Origin: Anthostomella pinea
Taxonomy: Eukaryota > Ascomycota > Sordariomycetes > Xylariales > Xylariaceae
Direction: 5' to 3'
Assembly (NCBI GenBank): GCA_963556695.1
Contig: CAUWAG010000003.1
Coordinates: 8,742,001 to 8,806,000 of the forward strand
DNA: 64,000 nucleotides
Part shown: piece after piece, positions 47,131 to 59,103 of the stretch
Layout of the letters: the number at the start of each line of letters is the position of its first letter
Numbering within the stretch: position 1 is the first letter of the stretch
Program-made: the position numbers and the translations under genes
Notes under the pieces: generated by a model
The model's input: only the letters and a program-made list of their open reading frames with translations
The model's database searches: none
Told to the model about the DNA's origin: nothing

Positions 47131-47305
47131 TCCCCTTAAGCACTGAATTCGTGGGAATTAGTGTAGACAGGGGTTAGACCAATCGCAGCTCGAATAATTG
47201 TTAGCCAATACCGCCGTACAGACTGGTTCTGGTTCTGTCAAGGCCATGCCCGTTTCGTACCAGACAAACAAGCACTAATTCCCACGAATTCAGTGCTCAA
47301 GGGGA
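47131..47305. mobile_element. 175-bp TIR element (Tc1/mariner-like MITE)
   Basis: Terminal inverted repeats of 33 bases (47131-47163 and 47273-47305) differ at one position and begin TCCCCTTAAGCACTGAATTC. The element is flanked by TA on both sides (47129-47130, 47306-47307), as expected for the Tc1/mariner superfamily target duplication. The 109-base centre has no coding capacity, so it is a non-autonomous miniature element. It splits the tandem AAAGTTCCTATA repeats. Confidence 0.75.
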
Positions 47306-47579
47306 TACCCATAAAGTTCCTAGACCCTTGAGGATCTGACCCTTCTTATTATCCTATGCTTCTAGTTTTAAACCACGCTGACAACATCGGGGTCTCGGCC
47401 AACGGCTATGCTATATAAATGCCTATGGCACGCACCCCAAATCAAACTTTACAGTAGAATATCTCGACCACAACCATCACTCACACATCGCACATCATAC
47501 CTACCTATCTAATACACAGCCACATATTCTCCGAGGCGAAGAAGCGATAACTTATCCCCTTCCCACCCGAACAACAACC
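47306..47579 (+). promoter_or_regulatory. Promoter and leader of the small secreted protein gene
   Basis: A TATA box (CTATATAAAT at 47411-47420) lies about 165 bases before the start codon. The leader is A/C-rich (CACACATCGCACATCATACC) and ends AACAACC-ATG, a good fungal start context. Confidence 0.6.
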
Positions 47580-47873
47580 ATGCATTTCTCTACCGCCCTC
47601 CTCGCCGTCATCCCTTTCCTTACCCTCGCAGTCGCCGACGCCGGAAAGGTCAAGGTCTACACCAATGCGCTATGCAAGGACCGTGACGAGCACGCAGAGA
47701 TCAAGGTCCATAGCACTAAAGGCTATACCTCCTTTAACGGCGTCGCGATCTACAGCTACAAGATAACGGAGAAGATACCATCCCTCCATAGAAGTCGGAC
47801 ACCCCCACTAGTCGGACAGCTAAACCCCACCATCACCACCAAAACACCCCCTTATTCACTTATATACGAATGA
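47580..47873 (+). CDS. Small secreted protein, possibly truncated
   Basis: A frame of 97 residues begins with a clear signal peptide (MHFSTALLAVIPFLTLAVA, cleavage near ADA|GKV). The mature part GKVKVYTNALCKDRDEHAEI has one Cys and Lys-rich text. After YSYKITEK the composition changes to Pro/Thr-rich, which coincides with a GTCGGACA repeat in the DNA and the approach of the AT-rich island, so the original C-terminus may have been replaced by a transposon end. Size and signal peptide fit fungal small secreted proteins; no family is recognised and no function is claimed. Confidence 0.55.
   Translation: MHFSTALLAVIPFLTLAVADAGKVKVYTNALCKDRDEHAEIKVHSTKGYTSFNGVAIYSYKITEKIPSLHRSRTPPLVGQLNPTITTKTPPYSLIYE
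47800..47822. repeat. GTCGGACA direct repeat, possible transposon end
   Basis: GTCGGACA occurs twice around CCCCCACTA at the right end of the secreted-protein frame. Such subterminal GTCGGAC copies are seen at ends of some fungal DNA transposons; no matching opposite end was found nearby. Confidence 0.3.
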
Positions 47874-48099
47874 TGTTGAATACACGGATGTTGATTGATT
47901 CTATTGATTATGTTCTTTTTCTGCGTGCAGAGATTGATCATCTGTCTTCTTGGTGAGTCAGATGCCCTGTGCGTCTCTGCCCCACTGGAGATCTTCCGGT
48001 GTCTATCTCTGGCTCCCATTCAACAAATGAAGCCGTTTAGGTTAAAGAGATACAGCGAAATTATTATTCAAAAGCGTTAAAGCTGCTCATGCGTAATAT

Positions 48100-49150
48100 C
48101 TAGCCGGCGGCCGAACAGGTCGCCCGGATTGTGATAGGCGAGGCTCTTATATGGCTTTTAAAACGTTTTTATTAAAAGGGTTATCTTTATCTTCTTTTTT
48201 ATTTTCCGACTTAACAACTATGTTTTTTAAACCTTTACGCGTGACATAAAGCTAAGAAATTTTTATAAAATAGTATATTTATTACTATTTTAAACTTTTT
48301 ATTAAGATTAAAGATTTTCTAGCGCTTTTTTAGCGGTAGGTGCTTTAATTTAGCTTTTGAGGCCTTTTAAAAAAAACCTTAATTTTTTAAAACTTTAAAC
48401 GCGTTTGTTATCTTCTTGTATTTTAACTTAGTTTTTAGGGCCTTATTTTTACAGAAATTTATAATTTAGCAGCTTGTGATGAGGGTTTATTAGTTCTTTA
48501 AGTTAAAGCTTTCAAAGGTATTAAGTTTAAAGGTCTTTTTTTTCTATATTTCTAGGTGCTATAAGCACTTCTTACGGCTAATAAGATAACATTTAATAAC
48601 CTTAAAGCCCGAGAGAATATTTTCTCTGATAAAAATAAAAGTTTTTGTTTTGTTATAATAGCGGATAAAGTTAATTTTGTTAATAAGCAAGACGTTTATT
48701 AAAAAATTAAACTTTAAAAAATTCTACTGGAGGCTTTTAAAGCGTTATAAGGCCCATTATTTAAAGGTTGCATGCCGTAATTAATATACGTAAAGAAAAA
48801 AATAAAGGAAGATGTTATTAAAATAATACATGGTTATAAGTTTGTTTTATTAACCCGCGTTAAATTCTATTAAATAAAATTAATATATAAATAATTAATT
48901 AATTAAATAAGATCAAGGGAAAAAAATTATACGTACAAAAGTATAGCTTTTATAGCTATTTGATATTAAAAAGATCGCTTCGGATTGGTCTTTTTTTTCG
49001 TTTTGTGTCTGCTTGTTAAAAAAAAACCATCTTTTAGCTACTTGCAAGCGATATTATTTAAAATCCAGCTGTTTTTTTAAACATATATAATATTAATTAA
49101 TAGTCTTTTAAAAAAATTATATGCTCCAGCGTTGGCTAAAACTGCACTGT
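48100..49150. other. AT-rich decayed island
   Basis: The base composition changes abruptly to strongly A/T-rich, with many TTTTTA, TTAATTAA and TATA words and few C or G, then returns to normal near 49150. No reading frame survives. In Pezizomycotina such islands usually are transposons mutated by repeat-induced point mutation; the original element cannot be identified. Confidence 0.7.
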
Positions 49151-49566
49151 AACTATCCTCTGGAGTAGACTGCACTATTTCACTCTTTTATACAACAACA
49201 CATTTTGCTCATCTTCCCTTTCTTCATGACGCAATGTTATCAGAAAGCGGTTTAACCTGCACTATAGCCCGGGAACTGGTTCCATTGCAGGCCAGTCCTC
49301 AAGCCGTGCCATTCCCTTGACTTCAGCAACGACAGTCTGCCCACCATCTGATTCTGATCTCTTCACTTTCCAGCTCAGTTTTCTCGTACACGACCCCCCG
49401 AACGCACTGGAGCAAACGAATCAACCAAGGCATTCGCCCGGGACCGTCATCTGGCTACATTGCGCCCATAATGTGATGTCTCGTTCCAGGGATTGAAAGA
49501 AAGGTCTGCTTCGCCACAATTCAATCTGCTCAGGTGCGTGCCCCCCGGGCATAGCAGAACTGCTGA
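49151..49566. other. Spacer, no gene seen
   Basis: Normal-composition 3' flank of the aminotransferase gene, next to the AT-rich island. Nothing is recognised. Confidence 0.4.
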
Positions 49567-51230
<1,664 letters not shown>

Positions 51231-53698
51231 TCTGGAAGGTTTGGTACACGATCGATCCAGATCTTCGTGTTCGCGTTAACAACGGGCCACTGTTCGTATA
51301 CTTTATAGGGTTGCAACAGCCGAGTGGATATCTGGGCTCCAAGGAGCTACGGGGTAGGAAAGAAAGCTTCAACGAACTCACGCGTTCGGGCAGCCACGCA
51401 CGGTCCAGTCGGAACGATCCGCTGCCCTCTCGCAACTGCGCCCACCAGATGAACGGCTCTTAGCACGTGAAGGGTTACATTCTTCAGCGGGTTCTAATGT
51501 GTGCAAGCGCGGCCCCATCAGTACCTAGTCACCACGTCGGCAAGGTGTGCTATTGGTGTGTTAGTTGTGACCCTGGAACCGGCATCCCGAACCGGCTCGC
51601 GGCAACCCGACCCCACAAGCAACAATACTCCGGATTTGTTGAATAATGTTATGTCATCGTTGGGGAAAGCGGCTAGCCATTTGACTAGTCATCGAGAAGC
51701 CTTATCTCGGTCCTTTTCTGTATGAAGTAGAGGCTCATTGGTTGACTGGCCTGGATAAGTCGGGTGGCTTAGCCCCATACCCCCTCGAGAAGCCGGACGA
51801 GCCGATGCAGAAGAACCGGGAAGTGCCAGACGCGCGACTGCCGCGGCTATGCTGGGTATCATTCCCAACCAACCAACATGTAAACACTCAGCTCGCCTGG
51901 GGTCTATACTTAATCGGATTGGTCATTGGTCGTAGCCCATGGCAATGTTTGCGAAGGAACACCTTCCTTGGGCACACTCGAGGTCACAGTGCCATTTCGG
52001 ACTACCTTTTCCGAACAGCCCAGAATGCCGTCTCATTCATTGGCCGGCATGGAGGCTGAAGGAGCTGGGTTGCATTTCCTCGGCAACTTATCCCGCCGCC
52101 TTGCTGTGGTCATGAGCAGCATGAGCCATGATCCTCAAATTCCCCCCACCGTCAGTTCGCATAGCCGCGGTAGTCGCCACCTCGCAACCCAGCCGCATAT
52201 AGAGAGGATTGGCATGCGCTTAGCTTTCACCTATGACCCTTCGAGCAGCCAATGAAGTGTCATGGAGCCTGCATAGTAGAAAAGGGACTAGAGCTGCTGC
52301 TAGCAACGGGAATGAGAGAACTTGATACAGGCTCGTAAATGGCGAAGGCCCCCCAATCACGCCAATGGACGCCCAAGTCATATACGATCGTGATGTACGC
52401 AATGCAACCGGGGACTACTGCAGAGCAAGACAAGCTCCTTTGACGAGGGCCTCCGCTTCGATGATGTGGAATCACACGAGCTAATGTTACCCTCCCGCGC
52501 GTGTCAGGGAAGCGCCCAGGTTTTGAGCAAACAAATGGCTCTGAGTGGTAAAATATATGCTCACACTACGCAATCGGTGTAGAGTTACACGGGGGACTCT
52601 ATTCGTCTACCTTGGATGACGCATGACTCGAACCACATTGGATGGGGGTCACCGTTACCACGGCCCCCTCCCATTTTCTTCAAATCACATCGAATCAAGG
52701 CCAGGACCTTGGCGAGGACATCCATCCCATTAGCCATCGGTAAATATACTTACTATGTGACGGGAGCTAAGTAACCTCTCATATCAAGATTTCCTCCAGC
52801 ATTCATGTGCGGAAAACAGACGCGTTGGCAGGACCGTCATCCCGACAGGGCATTTGTCATACATGGACAATCCTCATGTGGAGAGACGTCTCTCGCACTT
52901 TCGTCCTTCATCTCCCCGGACCTCTGCAATGCGCTTAAGGCTACGGGTGAAGAGTGCTTACGAGGAGGTCAAGGACAATCAACCGTCCAGCTCTGAGACT
53001 TGAGAAAGGCTTATCTGTCGACGACCTCTGATGCTCGCTATAGTTCTTCGGTGCCCCATCAACGTTGACAGCCCACAGTCACGGGCCATCACAGCATGGG
53101 GCGACGTTTTCAGAGCCCAAGTGGTAGAAGTAACCGTGGCGAGTCTGATGGACATAGAAACGCTTCAGCCAGCGCGTGGCTGAGCCGTAGAAAAGGAGCC
53201 TCCAGCGCTCGCTCGTTCTCCATTACATCCTCGGCTTCGTTGGCCCAGACTGTTGTCCCTGACTTCCACACCACCTCGCGATGACCAAATCTGAGCTGAA
53301 GTATTTCGTTCCGCATCTTTGAGTACTTGCAGTAAGAGCGGCCACAGCTAGTCATTCTTGCTTTGATGAGACGAGAACGGATCGAGCTCACCCGTCTTAC
53401 AGTGATGTGACCCCCATCCAGGGCCGCGGTTTTGTGCCCCTGGATGTTTGGGTGTATCATCTACGTCCTACCCTAGTACAAGTATCTATTTCAGTACTGA
53501 CCCAATATCTGAGGCTGAAGACATTAATTGCGAGTTCATACAAATTGATTCTCTCCTCGCTTCAGGAGCTTGCCCTTCAACGCACATCTTTCACTGGGAG
53601 CCTTTGTATCTATCCTATACACATACCGTCCTGTCGACTGACGCGGGCGGGACAGTGCCGAGATGTTCATGTCGGCAGATGTGCGCATGGACATCCAA
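51231..53698. other. Spacer, no supported gene
   Basis: About 2.5 kb of normal composition. Frames at 51742-52059, 52805-52996 and 53110-53460 were read and show no domain. The stretch may hold very old gene remnants, but none can be supported. Confidence 0.4.
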
Positions 53699-54313
53699 TC
53701 AAGGCGCACTGGGCTTGTCTGGCTGCTGATGGCCTGCGGTGGGTGAAGTTGTCGGCGCACCTTCATGTGCACCCAGTCCGCCAGGAGTGCTCATGGTATT
53801 CCACATCCACACTGCCATCGCCACAGCGAGCGTCAAGAACACGAAAAGCTGTGCTACGATGACACCCATTCGCCACCCTCCATTCTTGCTACCGTACCAA
53901 ATGACCAGGCCAAGAATGAGCTCTACAATGCTCAGGTCGAGCAGGACCAGAGGCGTCCAGGCCACGGCGAGGTCGAGCCGGGTCGGTTCTTCGAAGTCTC
54001 TGTATTTGAACAAGAGCATGGTGGCAACCATGACGGCGGTCACAAGGGTGAGCCCGCAACTGGCGAGCAGCCCCTCCGCCGCAAGGAGGCTATCCGATGA
54101 GGTGGGATGGAACTCATCGAAAGCGAGGGCAGCCAGCGACAGCGCTCCTATTAGTGCTGCGACGACATTGAAGATCTCGTGAAAGCCGGTCAGCCGTTTG
54201 AGGACAATGCGAGCACAGTGCTCGAGAAGGTTTGAAACTGCGATGGCCTGGTCAACCTTCCATCTGGCGAACTGGCCACCCAAGTGAGGAAGCTGGTGCG
54301 TACGCTGAATCAT
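53699..54313 (-). CDS. Four-TM membrane protein, hypothetical
   Basis: One exon encodes 204 residues. A short N-terminal part (IQRTHQLPHLGGQFARWKVD) is followed by four probable helices: FNVVAALIGALSLAALAF, LLASCGLTLVTAVMVATMLL, WTPLVLLDLSIVELILGLVI and MGVIVAQLFVFLTLAVAMAV. The C-terminal tail is Gly/Pro/Ser-rich. The pattern resembles fungal four-helix membrane proteins of unknown role, but no family is assigned. The frame is intact and the hydropathy is too regular for a chance ORF. Confidence 0.6.
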   Translation of the reverse strand: MIQRTHQLPHLGGQFARWKVDQAIAVSNLLEHCARIVLKRLTGFHEIFNVVAALIGALSLAALAFDEFHPTSSDSLLAAEGLLASCGLTLVTAVMVATMLLFKYRDFEEPTRLDLAVAWTPLVLLDLSIVELILGLVIWYGSKNGGWRMGVIVAQLFVFLTLAVAMAVWMWNTMSTPGGLGAHEGAPTTSPTAGHQQPDKPSAP

Positions 54314-55196
54314 TGTCGCAACTTTACCTTCTTCTACTGATGGGTCAGCAGAAACCAGTACCTAACTCCAACGATCCTTGAAAGGATGAGTGCCCTTGTT
54401 GTGTGCTTTGGAGCTTACGAAGGCTCAAATTGGCCATCTATGGGTAACCGCTACCGTACGGGCTAGATGGACAGAAGAACCAGTTGGGAGACATGCTTGT
54501 CTTGGGGGAAGAGGGCGTGAGCGCCCGAGATCTGGCTGTGCTGTCGTGCAACCCCAAAAGGGGGCGTACGTGTGCATAGCTAGGCCTTCTACCACCATTT
54601 TGTATGTATATACCTACGTACAAGCTTCTTCGAAGCTCCCGGGGCTGAAAGTGGGCGCCAACGCATACCCGGGTGGCATCGCCACCTAAAAACAGGTATC
54701 ATTCATTGAACGCTGCTTCCTTCCAGGAAGCGGCTCTGCTAGCCCTGGAGGGCCACGGGACGCGCCACACACGCCATAGCACCGCGCACGTTTGAAGTTT
54801 TTCACGTAGGATTGGTTTCTGAACCTCGCGACGTGAATAAAAAAATCCGAGAAATTGAAACGCTCATCATCTGAACAACAACACCGGGGAATATACTAAC
54901 TGCCTGCTATATTACAAATGTCCTGAACGCCATCCGTATTGGATACTTCTCAACGCCCGCAACAGGTAGCGATTTCGAGACGACTCATATACCCCATGCC
55001 TAACGCCAGTATACCACGAACAGTATCTTGTTCCTTCTGAGCAGAATATAACAAGAGAATAGAAGGGACGGACCGAAAAAGCAATGGAAAGGAAGAAATT
55101 GAAGGAGCAGGTTCCAGCCCAGTCCAGATCGAACGGTCCCAGACAAGCTTACAATTCCTAAGTTTCCTATTCCTCAGATTCCTGTTCCTCGGGTTC
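54314..55196. other. Spacer with minisatellite at its right end
   Basis: No gene seen. The last 45 bases are TTCCTATTCCTCAG-type repeats continuous with the 3' end of the BTB-bromodomain gene. Confidence 0.4.
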
Positions 55197-55212
55197 CTAT
55201 TCCTCAGGTTCT
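55160..55212. repeat. 15-bp minisatellite across the stop codon
   Basis: Three to four units of a TTCCTATTCCTCAG/GTTCCTGTTCCTCGG-like sequence cover the end of the BTB-bromodomain gene and run beyond its stop. On the coding strand the units read GAACCTGAGGAATAG, GAACCCGAGGAACAG and GAATCTGAGGAATAG. Confidence 0.75.
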
Positions 55213-56542
55213 TCGCCTGCGTACTTCGAGCAGAACTTGTTGATCTTGGCCGGCGTCATGCTGTCCTCGAAGCTCTTCTTGAAATTAACAGCAATTCTTC
55301 GTACCGGGTCTTCCTCCTTGCGCCAGTAGGTGAAGGCGTTCTCCCAGATCAGGCTGACGTCGGCTATGAACTCGTCGATGTCACCGTACTCCTTATTGTC
55401 GATCTTGCTGCGGATGGTGAGGAGGTCCATGGGCTTGGTGATCTTCTCCAGGTAGTCCGGCACGCCTTCTTCGACGGGCTTAACAGCTTCGCGGAATGGT
55501 CCCACGAGGCGGGTCCAGTAACCTGGCGAGTATGTCAGTCAACGACACGACACGAATCAAACATGAGCAACATGAACTTACCAGGCCCAGAGAGCATCTT
55601 CGTCAACTGGCTATCGGCGTATGCCACTCTCTGCTCGGCGGTGTAAGTACCGGGATCGGCGACATTAATGCTGGTCCGCTTGGCCTTAGGTGCCTTAGGG
55701 AGTGAAGGCCTCGATACTGCCTTCTTGGGTGGCTTGCGGTCGTTCTGAGCAGAACGGCCGGATCCAACATCTGAATGGCGATGCTTGGGTGCCTTGACGT
55801 GAACTTCGGGTTCGCTGTCGTCTCGTTCGAGGTAATGGACATTTTTGCGGTGCGATTGCCCGCCAGGCGAAGCCACAGAATTGACCTGGATCACTGGCGC
55901 AGAGTTCAGATTGCTCATCGCTACTACCAGCTCACTCAGCACCTCCTGGGGTAGGGATTTGCTGAACTCGTGGCGAGACTCGGAGGTATTGATGTACTCA
56001 GCAGCCCAGGTCAGGAGCAGGGTACGGATGGATGAGCCCTCGGGTGTCTCCTTCCACGCTCGGACGAGTAGCGGCGTGGAGGGTATTAGCTGGCTCAGTC
56101 TTCGCGCCTCGGTCATGGCGTGAAGGGCCTCGTCGCAAAGACCCTCAATGCCCAACTCGTGGCCGAGCTTCCAGGTGGCGATGAGAACCTCATAACTCGG
56201 GACGGACTGGGGGTCGAAGAACAGAGCACCGGTGTACAGGAAGTGTTGGACCAGACCAAAGACCTCGGGGGTCGCCTGGGGCAGTTTGACGAGGGATTCT
56301 AGCTGCTCAGCAGTCTGCTGAGCAAAGTGAGAGCGGTAGAAGGTGGACTTGGCACAAAGAAAGTCCTTCTGGATGCCAAAGGGGATTTCTTCTTCGCCGA
56401 CAAGGATGATACAGAATATCGCATGGGGCTTCCTATGGGCACGAGTTAGCATTTGTGTGATGGCCGGCTAGGACACAGGAGGGCGGTCTTACAGCCACGA
56501 AAAGGACGCGTCCGCCTTGGTATCCCCAGAGTCGGTAGCCAT
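55197..56542 (-). CDS. BTB/POZ-bromodomain fusion protein
   Basis: Exons 56542-56493, 56432-55582 and 55522-55197 give 408 residues. The BTB fold follows residue 16 (KPHAIFCIILVGEEEIPFGI; KDFLCAKSTFYRSHFAQQ; VFGLVQHFLYTGALFFDP; KLGHELGIEGLCDEALHAM). A basic Ser/Pro/Lys linker (about 215-275) leads to a bromodomain formed across the last junction: LTKMLSGPGYWTRLVGPFRE, then PDYLEKITKPMDLLTIRSKI, DIDEFIADVSLIWENAFTYW. The Asn of ENA lies where the acetyl-lysine-contacting Asn is expected, and the PMDL segment is typical. It probably links a BTB dimer or cullin-3/corepressor contact to acetylated chromatin; this is inference. The stop TAG sits in a minisatellite. Confidence 0.85.
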
Positions 56543-57851
56543 TCTGATTTCCTATTGTAGTAAGTCAGGCTTGTATAGGATTTGAAAGTAGAAACAGGAT
56601 ATATAACAACAAGTGAAATACTTATTGCAGCTTGACCCAGGTAAGTAGGTGTGCAGGAAGTGGCTTGCTTACCTTGGTTTCACTTCTTCACTGTCGGTCG
56701 GCAGGCGCTGAAGCTTGATTCAAAGGTCCCTCTTTTGCACTCAACAGTGAGCTTGCGCTTCGACTGGTAGCAATGTGATTGTTGGAGGTATTCATAGAAC
56801 AATACCGGCGCTTCGTATGCCGATGTCTTTGATGAGATAGCGATGCGCACTCGGACAAGTAGAGTGAACAGAAAAGCCGGCGCGAGGGTCACCTCGAACT
56901 TCGAAGGGGTTTGAATTTTGCAGTGGCAGGTCACTCAGGCACTCAGGCACTCAGGCGTTGCATGCAGGTGGACGAATGTGTCCCACAGTAAATCGAACGT
57001 AAGCGCCGAGTGCCGACGCCAACCACCTGACACAGCCACAATCGGATCAGATAAGGGGGGTCGCGCCACTTGGTCCGTGCACGCCATGGTCCAGTCCTGA
57101 ACGCCACATGCATACATGTAGTTCTCCTTTTTAATGACACGAGCTCGTTGCCTTCGGAATGGGAACCCTACCTGGGGAAGCATAGAATGCGCATCCTATT
57201 AATACTTGGCTGCACCTTCGATTCGAAGCTGGCGGTGTAATGTTCGAGCTTCAGGCTCGGTCCCTCGACTCTTTGAGTATTCCTGGCAGTTCTTGATCGC
57301 TCGTGTTCTAGAGTAGCCTCGAAGTAGGGAATAGGTACGGGCCTATGCGTTGGGAGCCCTTTGCTTGATGAAGGTGTTTCTGCTTACAGAGAGGCTAGTG
57401 GGGATATCGGCAACTGTACTTAACCAGTATCCCTTCGCTTTCTTGTAGCTACATACAATGTTTTCCTTGCGAGTATCAAAGATCATCTCCCGTGACTCCT
57501 AGACTCCTAAGCCTCTTTGAGGCAAGTTAATCCATCCCCGGCCTTCAATTTAAAGACCGGGAAAGGGTTGAGATCTGGCAAAGATCGGTTTGAAGACCAC
57601 CTTTTGTTACACTACGAGATATCGTTCTCTAGGAAGACGACGACCTGTGGTGGCGACGTTCAACTATGCAAAGCGCAGTGCTACATCCGCATTCTGCCGT
57701 TCTATCTTACGTTGGTTTCCGAAGTGACGAAACGAGAGGGTTCACGGGTGAGAGGTGCCTATCCCATAGCTTCAGGGGCAACCTCACTGTACTGGTAGCT
57801 GTTCTCTGTAGATACCAAGCTGGAGTAATTCATATTTGGTGATATATGGTG
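56543..57851. other. Spacer up to the LINE insertion
   Basis: No supported gene. A CACTCAGG tandem (about 56932-56956) occurs upstream of the BTB-bromodomain gene. The frame at 57517-57798 has no domain and ends before the retrotransposon boundary. Confidence 0.4.
56932..56956 (+). repeat. CACTCAGG tandem repeat
   Basis: Three consecutive CACTCAGG units in the spacer upstream of the BTB-bromodomain gene. Confidence 0.75.
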
Positions 57852-57864
57852 TATCAACTAGGCT
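57852..57864. repeat. Left target-site duplication of the LINE
   Basis: TATCAACTAGGCT here is repeated exactly at 62939-62951 on the other side of the retrotransposon. Confidence 0.85.
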
Positions 57865-57865
57865 G

Positions 57866-59056
57866 ATGACAATGTTTCAGGAGTGTGCTGCAGCAGTTGA
57901 CAAGACACTTGAGAAAGCTGGAACCGAATTATACTCTCATGCCAAGGACTTCAGTGCTTTCTTTTCTAAATGCCTGAGCGAGTGGCTGGAAACCCAAGAT
58001 TCGACCATAAGGAAGACCATTTCCGGGGGGATGGGGAAGCCCACCATGACTTTCGCCCAAGCCGTCTCTTCTAGCCACCGACAGCACCCACTGACAGCCA
58101 ACACCACCATGAAGAAAACACAGCCTGGTGCCCTTACCGCTGCTAATCAACTGAAGAAGAAGCAGGATGATCTCCAGGTCTTTATCCGCATGGACAATAG
58201 CCATTTAGAGCCTTATAGGATAAAGTCTACACTGAATAGAAGACTTAAGCTTCACCCCCAGGAGCTTAGAGAAGTGACATGGTGCCCCTCCGGATTTACC
58301 TTACACCCAAGGGACAAGCCAACTCAGGCTAAGCTCCTGGCCTTCCAAGAAGAAATCGTCGACATTCTTAAGGCACAAAAGATCAAAACCCACACAGTCT
58401 AATATCACTACAAGGTTGATAGATGCCCAAGAAAGGTCATCAGTGCGGAAGGGTTGATAATCAACATTACCGACATTGCTGTTGCTGATAAAGTTAAAGC
58501 CTAAACAGGCGACAGACCTTTAAGGTGCATATTCTCAAGGAACACGATTAATTCTGATCTAGAGACCACATAGGTGATCTTTCTGCCCCGTACAGCAAAG
58601 AAACCATTTATGCTTTTTGTTCACTCAATGACCTCAAGGCACATTCAATACACACCCAAGGTTCACCAGTGTGCGAACTACTTCAGATACCATGGTAAGA
58701 ACTACTGATGCAAAAAGCAAGTATATGCACGTTGCGCCAGCACAGTACACCAGGGGGAGTGCAAAAAACCAATCCCAAAATGCGTCAACTGCAAGGGGCC
58801 TCATGCTGCCAATTTTGACAAATGTCCTGCACGCCCCAAGGTCATGAAAGGTATCATCCACAAGTACATATGGGAACAAATCCAGGAAATAAGGCTGGCC
58901 AGAGAAAGAGCCAGATCTAGGGCCTTTAATAAAATAGGCAGATACCAAGCTGGGTCAACGCCTAACAATAATAACAAAGACACCACAATACAAATCGACA
59001 CAACAAATACAGCTCATCCCAGAGATGCCGACACCATTATTGTCTGTCAATGCTAG
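57866..59056 (+). pseudogene. LINE ORF1 (gag-like, zinc knuckle), broken
   Basis: The first part (MTMFQECAAAVDKTLEKAGT to a TAA at 58400-58402) is a coiled, Lys/Gln-rich gag-like region. The next coding-like stretch, in other frames, has a CCHC-like cluster (PKCVNCKGPHAANFDKCP) and a basic helix (EIRLARERARSRAFNKIG), ending at 59056. Known LINE ORF1 proteins bind the element RNA. Stops and at least one frameshift separate the pieces, so it cannot yield a full product. Confidence 0.75.
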
Positions 59057-59103
59057 GTACATCAAACAAAACACATTGACACAGGCACCTGGTCATCCAT
59101 TCC

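Noticed and set aside
47580..48080. Second exon of the secreted protein at 47895-48080
   Set aside because: No GT..AG pair gives a better mature protein, and the frame leads straight into the AT-rich island.
51742..53460. Several frames of 60-116 residues between the aminotransferase and the four-TM protein
   Set aside because: No domain, no consistent splice sites and no repeat ends; they may be chance frames.
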